DNA of 64,000 bases, taken from CAVQBP01 sp963848195 (GTDB lineage Bacteria > Bacteroidota > Ignavibacteria > Ignavibacteriales > Ignavibacteriaceae). Of this stretch, positions 8,192-16,638 are shown piece after piece. The stretch is taken from contig CAWKCY010000009.1 in the NCBI GenBank assembly GCA_963848195.1, positions 372,001-436,000 of the forward strand, in the 5' to 3' direction. Position numbers and translations under genes: made by a program. The notes under the pieces are model-generated. The model was not told the origin of the DNA. It worked only from the letters and a program-made list of their open reading frames with translations, and searched no databases. The first letter of the stretch is position 1, and every line of letters begins with the position of its first letter.

Positions 8192-9724
8192 GTGAAGGAA
8201 AATATTACAACTGGAAATTTATTATCCGGAGAAGACTTAAATGTATTAATTAAAAGAAGGCATGAAGAGCTCAATGAATTAAAATTAAAAGGTATTGAGA
8301 CATATGCTTATTCATTTGATATAAATTCAAATTCTCAAGATGTTAGAAATAAATACATTGAAGATGAAAAAAGAACAGTTAAAATTGCAGGGAGAATTAT
8401 GGCAATTAGAAGAATGGGGAAGGCTTCATTTGCCCATGTTCAGGATGATAAAGGAAAGATCCAGATTTATTTAAGAAAAGACGACATAGGTGAAAGTTAT
8501 TCTGCTTTTAAGTTGATGGATATAGGGGATATTATAGGCATAGAGGGTTATGTATTTAAAACAAAAACGGGTGAGATATCAATACATACAACATCAATAG
8601 TTCTTTTATCCAAGTCTATACGTCCATTACCGATTGCAAAAGAAACGACCGATGAGCTAGGAAATAAAATTGTTCATGATCAGTTTGCAGACAAAGAACT
8701 TCGATATCGTCAAAGATATGTGGATCTGGTAGTAAACCCTCATTTAAAAGAGACATTCATCAGCAGAAGTAAGATAATCTCAACAATGAGAAGATTTCTG
8801 GATGAACATAATTATCTGGAAGTTGAGACTCCCATACTTCAACCACTTTATGGGGGAGCCGCTGCAAAACCATTTATAACCCATCATAATACGCTGGATA
8901 CCAATTTTTATCTCAGAATCGCTGATGAACTTTACCTAAAGAGATTGATTGTTGGAGGAATTAATGGTGTTTATGAAATATCAAAAGATTTCCGAAATGA
9001 AGGAATGGACCGAACACATAATCCTGAATTTACGATGATGGAATTATATGTTCCTTATAAAGATTATATATGGATGATGGAGTTTGTAGAAGAAATGATT
9101 CAGAAAATATGCAGTGAAGTTTTTAACACATTTGATTTTACTTTTGAAGATAAGAGAATAAGCTTAAAATCACCCTGGAAACGTATATCTTTTGTAGAAG
9201 CTATTGAAGAAAAAATAGGGTTAAATGTTATAACAGCTTCTATAAATGAATTGAAAAGTAAGGCAAGAGAACTAAATATAGAAACTGCAAATTTAGAAGG
9301 GAAAGGTAAATTCATAGATGAGATATTTAGTGAAACAGTTGAGCCTTATCTAATTGAACCAACATTTGTAATGGATTATCCTATAGAACTTTCGCCATTA
9401 GCAAAAAAACACCGGTCTAAAGAAGGGTTAGTAGAAAGATTTGAAGCTTATTTTGCAGGTAAAGAAATTTGCAATGCATTTTCAGAACTTAATGATCCCA
9501 TAGATCAGAGACAAAGATTTACAGATCAAAGTAAGATGCGCGAAGCCGGTGATGAAGAAGCGCATCAAATAGATGAAGATTTTATACGTGCTTTAGAATA
9601 TGGAATGCCGCCAACTGCTGGGTTGGGGATTGGAATTGATAGATTAACCATGGTACTCACCAATCAATCTTCAATTAGAGATGTTATATTTTTTCCTCAA
9701 ATGAAGCCGGAAGCTAAGGGATGA
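8192..9724 (+). CDS. lysS: Lysyl-tRNA synthetase, class II
   Basis: 510 residues. An N-terminal OB-fold anticodon-binding domain (about 60-160; VKIAGRIMAIRRMGKASF) is followed by the class II catalytic core, with motif 2 (FRNEGMDRTHNPEFT) and motif 3 (GLGIGIDRLTM near the C terminus). Charges tRNA-Lys. GTG start with a good GGAGG 5 nt ahead. Follows dacB by 11 nt. No leader or attenuator was seen at this gene, unlike the lysine biosynthesis operon at 49 kb. Confidence 0.96.
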   Translation: MKENITTGNLLSGEDLNVLIKRRHEELNELKLKGIETYAYSFDINSNSQDVRNKYIEDEKRTVKIAGRIMAIRRMGKASFAHVQDDKGKIQIYLRKDDIGESYSAFKLMDIGDIIGIEGYVFKTKTGEISIHTTSIVLLSKSIRPLPIAKETTDELGNKIVHDQFADKELRYRQRYVDLVVNPHLKETFISRSKIISTMRRFLDEHNYLEVETPILQPLYGGAAAKPFITHHNTLDTNFYLRIADELYLKRLIVGGINGVYEISKDFRNEGMDRTHNPEFTMMELYVPYKDYIWMMEFVEEMIQKICSEVFNTFDFTFEDKRISLKSPWKRISFVEAIEEKIGLNVITASINELKSKARELNIETANLEGKGKFIDEIFSETVEPYLIEPTFVMDYPIELSPLAKKHRSKEGLVERFEAYFAGKEICNAFSELNDPIDQRQRFTDQSKMREAGDEEAHQIDEDFIRALEYGMPPTAGLGIGIDRLTMVLTNQSSIRDVIFFPQMKPEAKG

Positions 9725-9798
9725 GGATAGACCCAAATTTAATTCAAATTAAGGAAATATTTTGTAAAGGCAAGTTCTTTTCTATTTTAAGGTGAAGT

Positions 9799-10527
9799 TT
9801 GAAGTATAGTATTATTATTCCTACTCTAAACGAAGAAAAACTTCTGCCGTTTCTATTACAGCAGCTTGCTAATAAGGTATTCAAAGAAAAATATGATTAT
9901 GAAATTATAATATCCGATGGAGGGAGTAGTGATAAAACGGTAGAAATTGCTTCACAATACTCGGACATTATTAAAATCCATAATAGCAATGTAAGACAAA
10001 ACATTGCCGAAGGAAGGAACTTAGGAGCAAAATATGCGAATGGAGACATTCTTATTTTTTTAAACGGGGATATTCTTCTCTCCGGTGTTGATAAATTTTT
10101 TGATTACATAGAAAATAATTTTTTTAACAGCAAATATCTTGCTATGACATGTTTCGTTAAAGTTTTTCCAAAAGAAGAAAAACTATCTGATAAGATTTTC
10201 CATACAGTTTTCAATAATTACTTCAGGTTAATAAATGATCTTGGTATAGGAATGGGCCGAGGGGAGTGTCATGTTATAAGAAAAGGAATCTTTAATAAAT
10301 TCAAGGGTTATAATGAAGAACTTGCAGCGGGTGAGGATTTTGATTTGTTCAGAAAAATTAGAAGAGAAGGTAAAATACTATTTGCAAAAGATTTATTTAT
10401 ATTTGAATCCCCCAGAAGGTTTCGGAGATTAGGTTATAAGTATGTAACATGGATTTGGATAAAAAATGGTTTTTCAGTATTCTTTAAGGAAAAAGCAATA
10501 TCCAAAGAATGGGAGCAGATAAGGTAA
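9799..10527 (+). CDS. Family 2 glycosyltransferase
   Basis: 242 residues with the GT-A core: SIIIPTLNEE at the N terminus, the nucleotide-binding ISDGGSSDKT, and the LNGDI acidic (DXD-equivalent) site near residue 92, followed by GEDFDLFRKIRR, where the Asp-rich segment is typical of the acceptor side. No membrane anchor except a possible amphipathic C terminus. The substrate cannot be predicted; it is probably surface polysaccharide or a lipid-linked sugar. TTG start with AAGGTG a few bases upstream. The next gene, an outer-membrane barrel, starts 1 nt after its stop. Confidence 0.85.
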   Translation: MKYSIIIPTLNEEKLLPFLLQQLANKVFKEKYDYEIIISDGGSSDKTVEIASQYSDIIKIHNSNVRQNIAEGRNLGAKYANGDILIFLNGDILLSGVDKFFDYIENNFFNSKYLAMTCFVKVFPKEEKLSDKIFHTVFNNYFRLINDLGIGMGRGECHVIRKGIFNKFKGYNEELAAGEDFDLFRKIRREGKILFAKDLFIFESPRRFRRLGYKYVTWIWIKNGFSVFFKEKAISKEWEQIR

Positions 10528-10528
10528 T

Positions 10529-12181
10529 TTGAAAAAAATATTTCCCATATTACTTTTATTAACAGTAAAGATATTGTCTCAATCTGAATATGTTTCTACT
10601 TCAAACACGGTTTATGATTTCCTTGAAAGGATGGAATCGCAGCTATTGATTGATAATTATAATTCATTTGAAATACCTAAAACTAGGAAAGAAATAGCCG
10701 GATATTTAAAACAAATTATTAAAGTTGAAAATGAGCTGGATGAAGAGGATAAAAAAATACTTGAAGATCTAAAAATAGAATTTGAATATGATTTATCCGG
10801 GACTTTAAATAATTCCCAGTCAATTTTGGGAAAAAGTGAATATAATATATTATCTCAAAAAGAAAAATATTTATACTATTATAACGAACCCCAAAAATTT
10901 AATCTCTTTATAAACATATTAGGAAATGGTGAACTGATTTTTGACAACCGGATAAAGAATAAAAATAATTTATCAACTACACTTGGATATGTTGGCGGTG
11001 AAATACGAGGAACAATTCTAAACAAGTTTGGTTTTTCATTAAAAGGAATCAACGGTAATGTTTTTGGAAACAGAGAAACTGCATTATTAAAGAACGATCT
11101 TAGGTATAATTTTAAACTAACTGAAAAGCCTGATCAAGCATTCTTTGATGAAACCGAAGGTTATTTAACTGCTGATTTTGACATAGTAAAGTTTAAATTA
11201 GGACAGGATAGAATTAATATTGGATACGGGCCTATAAAAGCTTTTATTGATGATAACTCACCCAAATTCAATTATATAGCATTTAGTATTTCTTATAAAT
11301 TTTTTGATTTTTCTTTTTTTCATGGAAAATTATTAGGTGATACATCCTTTTCGTTTGATTCAACAACGGGCGGACAAAACTTAGTCCAGGAAAAATATAT
11401 CGGATATCATCGTATCGGGTTTAATATTTCAAAAGACGTGAACTTTGGAGTTGGAGAATTTATTATATATGGAGACAGGCCAATAGATCTGTCTTATCTA
11501 AATCCTTTTAGCTTTTATAAATCTATTGAACATGAGAACCGAGATAGAGATAACTCCATGCTTTTTTTTGATTTTAAAAATAATTCAGTCAAGGGATTAA
11601 AACTTTATGCTTCTTTTTTAATAGATGACATAACAATAAATAAAATTGGAACAGGCTGGTGGGGTAATCAATTATTGTTCAATGCAGGGTTGTATTCAAC
11701 AAATTTATACAGCATAATTCCATTAGATCTAAGATTTGAATATATCAGGATTGAGCCATATGTTTTTACACATAGATTTCTCCGCAATAATTTTACAAAT
11801 TTTGGATATAATTTAGGATCATTCTTACAACCCAATAGTGAACTTTTTTATACACAAGTAAGTTATAGATTAAATTATAGATTGAATTTAAGCTGTGATT
11901 TTTCTTATAATATACATGGTGCAAATCCTTTAACACCAGATGGAACAGTAAAAGAAAACATTGGAGGTGATATTTCTTTGGGTCATAGGGTATTTGATTC
12001 TGAAAAGGTAAATTTTCTTGATGGTTCTTTGGAATATAGCAGAATGGCCTCGATAACAATTAATTTTGAACCTTATAATCAAATCAATTTTAATTTCAAT
12101 TTAAAATACATAAGCCAATCGTTACAGCAAACTATAAATAAAGAAGTTGAAACCTTTTTTACTTTATCAGTAAGGCTTTAG
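10529..12181 (+). CDS. Outer-membrane beta-barrel protein resembling capsule-assembly Wzi proteins
   Basis: 550 residues with a signal peptide (KKIFPILLLLTVKILSQ) and a long series of alternating hydrophobic beta strands, ending with strands such as INFNFNLKYIS and FFTLSVRL. The middle contains the G-Q-D-R-I-N-I-G-Y-G stretch found in Wzi/'capsule assembly' family proteins of Bacteroidota relatives. Adjacent to a glycosyltransferase, which supports a role in surface polysaccharide, but this is inference. Starts at TTG immediately after the glycosyltransferase. It could also be a generic porin-like protein. Confidence 0.6.
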   Translation: MKKIFPILLLLTVKILSQSEYVSTSNTVYDFLERMESQLLIDNYNSFEIPKTRKEIAGYLKQIIKVENELDEEDKKILEDLKIEFEYDLSGTLNNSQSILGKSEYNILSQKEKYLYYYNEPQKFNLFINILGNGELIFDNRIKNKNNLSTTLGYVGGEIRGTILNKFGFSLKGINGNVFGNRETALLKNDLRYNFKLTEKPDQAFFDETEGYLTADFDIVKFKLGQDRINIGYGPIKAFIDDNSPKFNYIAFSISYKFFDFSFFHGKLLGDTSFSFDSTTGGQNLVQEKYIGYHRIGFNISKDVNFGVGEFIIYGDRPIDLSYLNPFSFYKSIEHENRDRDNSMLFFDFKNNSVKGLKLYASFLIDDITINKIGTGWWGNQLLFNAGLYSTNLYSIIPLDLRFEYIRIEPYVFTHRFLRNNFTNFGYNLGSFLQPNSELFYTQVSYRLNYRLNLSCDFSYNIHGANPLTPDGTVKENIGGDISLGHRVFDSEKVNFLDGSLEYSRMASITINFEPYNQINFNFNLKYISQSLQQTINKEVETFFTLSVRL

Positions 12182-12199
12182 TTTATCAATGGAGTATAA

Positions 12200-13807
12200 A
12201 TGATATCAAAATTCAGAATTCCTTTTGCTATAATAATATTGACAATCGGTATTATATTAGGAACCCAAATAGAGCGAGCATTTTCCGATGACGTTCTTCA
12301 TGAAAGTGTAAACAAATTTAGTGATGTATTAACGGATGTTCAAAAATATTATGTAGAGAAAGTTGATACCCCCAAATTAGTTGATGCTGCCATAAGCGGT
12401 ATGTTAGGTAAGCTGGATCCGCATTCCATATATATTCCTGCAAGCCAGATGGAATCCATTGATGAATCATTTAGGGGAGATTTTGAAGGAGTGGGAATTG
12501 AATTCCAAATTGTAAATGATACTATAGTTGTTGTTGCTCCAGTATCCGGTGGACCGAGTGAAGCATTAGGAATAAGGTCAGGTGATAGAATTGTTAAAAT
12601 AAACGGAGAAGATGCAATAGGAATAACAGACGATCAGGTGAAAGGAAAACTACGCGGTAGTGCAGGAACGAAAGTGAGAGTTTCTATTTACCGTTTTGGA
12701 ACTCCGGAGCTATTAAATTATGAAATCAAGCGAGATAAAATTCCTCTTTATTCTGTAGATACTCATTTTATGCTGGATAAAAAAACAGGTTATATAAGCC
12801 TTTCAAGGTTTTCTGAGACAACATACGATGAGGTTTATAAGGCACTGAATGATTTAAGGGAAAAAGGAATGGAACAATTGATTTTTGATTTACGCGGAAA
12901 TCCCGGGGGCTTATTAGGACAGGCTGTAAAAGTATCGGATCTCTTTATTAGCGGTCAGAAAAAAATTGTATATACGAAGGGAAGAAAATCAGAATTCGAT
13001 GATGAATTTGATGCATCAAAATCTTCACCTTATGAAAAAATTCCCTTGATCATTTTAGTTAATAACGGTTCAGCTTCGGCAAGTGAAATTGTATCCGGAG
13101 CAGTACAGGATTGGGATAGAGGGTTAATAGTTGGTGAAACTACATTTGGAAAAGGATTAGTTCAAAGACAATTTGAACTTTCGGATAATTCTGCTATAAG
13201 GTTAACAATTTCCCGTTATTATACTCCATCAGGAAGGCTGATTCAAAGGGATTACAAAACTTTGAAGGATAAAGAGGAATACTATAAGGATATTGGGGGC
13301 AAAAATGAAAATGAAGGAGACAACTTATACCATACAGCTGAAAAAGATACATCACTTCCTGTTTTTAAGACAAATGCTGGCAGGGTAGTATACGGAGGAG
13401 GTGGTATTACTCCGGATTATATAGTCAAATCAGATCAAATTACAGATTATACAACTGATTTGCTTAAGAATAATGTTTTTTACGAATTTATTCTTTCCTA
13501 TCTGGAATTGAATGAAAAAACTATTCATTCAGAGTTTAAAACTCTGGAAGAGTTTACAAATAATTTTAGTTTTTCCGCAAAAGATATTAAGGATTTTATA
13601 AGGTTCTCTGAGACTAAAAAGGTTAAATTCTCCGAAGAAAACTTTAAAAAAGATAAAGATTATATAATTACAAGATTGAAAGCTCAAATTGCACGAAATT
13701 TCTGGAAGAATGAAGGATGGTATGAAACTATATTAAGCACTGATACTCAGCTTTCAAAAGCTAATACACTTTTTAATGAAGCAAAGGATTTAGCTAACCT
13801 TAAATGA
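12200..13807 (+). CDS. ctpA: C-terminal processing peptidase, S41 family with PDZ domain
   Basis: 535 residues: N-terminal signal/anchor helix (FAIIILTIGIILGTQ), an S41 cap region, a PDZ domain (about residues 95-180, with GVGIEFQI), and the protease core. The catalytic Ser is S293 in GSASASEI and the general base Lys is K318 in FGKGLVQ, the same 25-residue spacing as in known CTPs. Degrades or trims periplasmic proteins from the C terminus. A roughly 130-residue C-terminal extension follows the core. ATG start. Its stop overlaps the next gene by 4 nt (ATGA). Confidence 0.93.
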   Translation: MISKFRIPFAIIILTIGIILGTQIERAFSDDVLHESVNKFSDVLTDVQKYYVEKVDTPKLVDAAISGMLGKLDPHSIYIPASQMESIDESFRGDFEGVGIEFQIVNDTIVVVAPVSGGPSEALGIRSGDRIVKINGEDAIGITDDQVKGKLRGSAGTKVRVSIYRFGTPELLNYEIKRDKIPLYSVDTHFMLDKKTGYISLSRFSETTYDEVYKALNDLREKGMEQLIFDLRGNPGGLLGQAVKVSDLFISGQKKIVYTKGRKSEFDDEFDASKSSPYEKIPLIILVNNGSASASEIVSGAVQDWDRGLIVGETTFGKGLVQRQFELSDNSAIRLTISRYYTPSGRLIQRDYKTLKDKEEYYKDIGGKNENEGDNLYHTAEKDTSLPVFKTNAGRVVYGGGGITPDYIVKSDQITDYTTDLLKNNVFYEFILSYLELNEKTIHSEFKTLEEFTNNFSFSAKDIKDFIRFSETKKVKFSEENFKKDKDYIITRLKAQIARNFWKNEGWYETILSTDTQLSKANTLFNEAKDLANLK

Positions 13808-14628
13808 TTATTTTTAAGAAAATATTTATTTTAATTCCTCTCCTGTTTATCTATAATAATGTTTTGCCCAAACATAATATAGAAAAAAAGAGCTTTTCTT
13901 TTATTTCGAATAAAAATATGGAAGTAGGTGAGGAGCTTTCTTATGTAGTTAAATATGCTTTTATAGTGTTAGGACAGGTAACAATTAAGGTAACCGGTAA
14001 AAAAAGAACAGGCGATAAGACAATATATAATACAATAGCCTATATTGATTCATATGACAATATACCTTTCGTCGATATTCATCAGGTTTATAAAAGTGAA
14101 GTGACGAATCAGTGGTATTCAACCTTTTTTGAAGGTATAGTTAAAACAGAGAAATATAATTCATTTACTGATTATTATTTCAATTATGATAGCTCTAATA
14201 TTCATATTATAAAAGGGAAGTTATCCCCAAAGGAAATCTGGACTGATTCAACGGCATCTATAAATAAAAAATATCAAGACGGACTTTCAATCTTTTATTA
14301 TGCTCGGATGAATACAGGCCAGAAAAAAACTGAAGAGATACCGGGCTTTGTAGCTGATAAAAAAGTAGTTACAAAAATAAATTATTATAATGATGTATCT
14401 GATATTTCTATTGATGCGGTTGATTATCCAGTAGCATGCGTGAAAATAGATGGAGAATTAAATTACATCAGTATATATGGATTAACTGGATATTATGAAG
14501 GCTGGTTCACAAATGATGATGCAGCAATACCAATCCTTGCTAAAATGAAAGTGATGGTTGGAAATGTTACTCTTGAGTTAAAAGAATGGAAAAGAAAAGG
14601 CTGGAAACCACCGGAATATCAAGAATGA
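13804..14628 (+). CDS. DUF3108 domain protein, secreted
   Basis: 274 residues with an N-terminal signal peptide and the DUF3108 pattern (VGEELSYVVKYAFIVLGQVTIKV, then alternating strands and conserved DGLSIFYYAR and GWFTNDDAAIPILAKMKV segments). DUF3108 proteins are periplasmic beta proteins of unknown biochemical function. Translationally coupled by 4-nt overlaps to ctpA upstream and to the carbonic-anhydrase-like gene downstream. Confidence 0.8.
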   Translation: MIIFKKIFILIPLLFIYNNVLPKHNIEKKSFSFISNKNMEVGEELSYVVKYAFIVLGQVTIKVTGKKRTGDKTIYNTIAYIDSYDNIPFVDIHQVYKSEVTNQWYSTFFEGIVKTEKYNSFTDYYFNYDSSNIHIIKGKLSPKEIWTDSTASINKKYQDGLSIFYYARMNTGQKKTEEIPGFVADKKVVTKINYYNDVSDISIDAVDYPVACVKIDGELNYISIYGLTGYYEGWFTNDDAAIPILAKMKVMVGNVTLELKEWKRKGWKPPEYQE

Positions 14629-15161
14629 ATGAAGAACAAAAATTATTTTCTTTTAAAGGATTATATCCGAAATTAGCGAAAAGTGTATTCTTAGCATCAG
14701 GCGTAAAGATTATAGGTAATGTTGAAATTGGAGAAAATTCAAGTGTTTGGTATAACACAGTAATTAGAGGAGATGTTCATTATATTAAAATAGGTTCTTT
14801 TACTAATGTTCAGGATTGCTCGATGCTCCATGTTACGAGAGACAGGCATCCATTAAATATTGGTGATAAAGTTACGATTGGACATTCGGTTAAATTACAT
14901 GGATGTACTTTAAAGAATTTGTCTTTTGTTGGTATTGGAGCAATTATATTAGACGGTGCAGTAATTGAGGAAAAAAGTATGGTTGCTGCTGGAAGCGTAG
15001 TGACACCAAATTTCACTGTTCCTTCCGGTAAATTAGCAGCAGGTGTACCTGCTAAAATAATCCGAAATTTAACTGAAGCAGAAATGAATGATTTTGAAGC
15101 TTCAGCTTTGCGTTATAAAAAATATTCTGAAGAAACTATTGAATCATTAAAAAAGCCTTAA
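14625..15161 (+). CDS. Gamma-carbonic anhydrase family protein (left-handed beta-helix)
   Basis: 178 residues from the ATG at 14625, which gives an ATGA overlap with the upstream stop. An in-frame ATG at 14586 would add 13 residues lying inside the previous gene. Hexapeptide repeats run through the protein (SSVWYNTVIRGDVHYIKIG, GDKVTIGHSVKLHGC, GAIILDGAVIEEKSMVAAGSVV cut into blocks). The candidate zinc ligands are His in MLHV, GHSV and LHGC. Family members include YrdA, PaaY and Cam; the physiological reaction of this subgroup is often unknown, so only the fold and metal site are asserted. Confidence 0.85.
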   Translation: MNEEQKLFSFKGLYPKLAKSVFLASGVKIIGNVEIGENSSVWYNTVIRGDVHYIKIGSFTNVQDCSMLHVTRDRHPLNIGDKVTIGHSVKLHGCTLKNLSFVGIGAIILDGAVIEEKSMVAAGSVVTPNFTVPSGKLAAGVPAKIIRNLTEAEMNDFEASALRYKKYSEETIESLKKP

Positions 15162-15167
15162 CCTTAT

Positions 15168-16028
15168 ATGTTGTTAAAGTTTTGGGGAACGAGAGGTTCA
15201 ATCCCTGTCCCTGGAAAAAATACTTTAAAATATGGAGGAAATACTCCATGTGTTGAATGCAGAACAAGTAAAGATAAATTAATAATACTTGATGCAGGAA
15301 GCGGTATAAGAGAACTGGGCTTAAATTTAATTGAAAAAATTAAGACAGGGGAGAAAATCCCGATTTTTATTAGCCATTATCATTGGGATCATATACAAGG
15401 CATCCCATTCTTTCGTCCTTTATATGAAAAGAATGTTAGTCTTATTTTCTATGGTTTGACAACTAATGGGTACAATATTGCAGATATACTTAGTAATCAG
15501 ATGAATGATAATTTTTTTCCGATAAAAATAGATCATGCTAACGCAAATATTGAGTATAAAAGCATTGAAGCAAACAGCTCATATGAACTTGATGGTGTTA
15601 CAATCAAAACATTTAGAGCGAATCATTCTTCTCCAACTTTAGCTTTTAAATTAATTGAGGAGGATAAGTGTTTTGTTTATATGACTGATAATGAATTAAA
15701 GTTTAACGACGAATCAGTTGAATCCATAAAACAATTAAATAAAGATTTGATAAAATTTTGTCATGGGTGTGATTATTTAATCCATGATACAATGTATGAT
15801 GAAACCCAATTGCTCAATAAAAAAGGATGGGGACATTCGAGCAATGTTTTACTGGCTTACTTCAGCAACTTTGCTGAAATAAAAAATTTGATTTTATTTC
15901 ATTATAATCCAGATTATACAGATGAAAAAATTGAAGAAATGCTTGATGAAACAAAAAGGATATTTCAAAAGGAAAATTATGAAATAGGCTGCCTTGCAGC
16001 TAAAGAAGGATTGGAAATAAAGTTATAA
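15168..16028 (+). CDS. Metallo-beta-lactamase-fold hydrolase
   Basis: 286 residues with the MBL metal motif HYHWDH (His-x-His-x-Asp-His) after ISH, the N-terminal FWGTRGSIPVPG strand typical of cytosolic MBL hydrolases related to the RNase Z/PhnP branch, and the later metal-site segments ANHSSP, HDTMYDE, GHSS and FHYNP. No signal peptide. The substrate is unknown; candidates are cyclic phosphodiesters or a nucleic-acid end. Starts 6 nt after the carbonic anhydrase stop. Confidence 0.85.
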   Translation: MLLKFWGTRGSIPVPGKNTLKYGGNTPCVECRTSKDKLIILDAGSGIRELGLNLIEKIKTGEKIPIFISHYHWDHIQGIPFFRPLYEKNVSLIFYGLTTNGYNIADILSNQMNDNFFPIKIDHANANIEYKSIEANSSYELDGVTIKTFRANHSSPTLAFKLIEEDKCFVYMTDNELKFNDESVESIKQLNKDLIKFCHGCDYLIHDTMYDETQLLNKKGWGHSSNVLLAYFSNFAEIKNLILFHYNPDYTDEKIEEMLDETKRIFQKENYEIGCLAAKEGLEIKL

Positions 16029-16038
16029 TCTTTTATTA

Positions 16039-16497
16039 TTGTTAGTGATAAAAAATTTAGAAGTCAATAATAGTTCATTTTATACGATAAATAAGTTATT
16101 TATTCATAGAATTGTCGACTTATTACTAAATGAATTCGAATTATCTATTTCATATCTATTGATAAATTTTGTCCCCTCAAATCTAATTATTCAAATCAAT
16201 CATGAATTTTTGAATCATAATCATTCAACGGATATAATTACTTTCAATTATTCAAAAAAAAAGAAGATTATCGATAGTGAAATATATATTTCAAGTGAAG
16301 AAGCTGAAAACAATGCAAAAAAATATGAAGTAACTTTTTCAGAGGAAATTTTGAGACTAGTGATTCATGGTTTTTTACATTTAATTGGTTATGATGATAC
16401 TTCCTCAGATGAAAAAAGAGAGATGAAAAGGATTGAAAATAAATTATTTGTAAAATACAGTGAAATTCTTTTTATTAGCAGAGGAACTAAAAGTTGA
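16039..16497 (+). CDS. ybeY: Endoribonuclease YbeY (rRNA maturation factor)
   Basis: 152 residues; TTG 16039 or GTG 16045 could start it. The YbeY zinc motif appears as HGFLHLIGYDD, where proteobacterial enzymes have HGxLHLxGYDH: the third His is replaced by Asp. To my knowledge a related substitution occurs in Bacteroidota-type YbeY, so activity is probably retained. STDIITFNY at about residue 56-64 matches the conserved TDVLSF segment. Role: 16S rRNA 3' processing and ribosome quality control. The flank to 16638 (141 nt) is AT-rich with nothing recognisable. Confidence 0.87.
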   Translation: MLVIKNLEVNNSSFYTINKLFIHRIVDLLLNEFELSISYLLINFVPSNLIIQINHEFLNHNHSTDIITFNYSKKKKIIDSEIYISSEEAENNAKKYEVTFSEEILRLVIHGFLHLIGYDDTSSDEKREMKRIENKLFVKYSEILFISRGTKS

Positions 16498-16638
16498 GAA
16501 ATAGAGTTTATACAAGAAATATGGAACATATTTTACAATAATCGATGATTTATATAATATTTTATTAACCTGAATTTATTTTAGTATAAAAAGTGGAAAT
16601 ATTTATTTATACAAAAAATAGGAAATTTGAAAGTTTTT

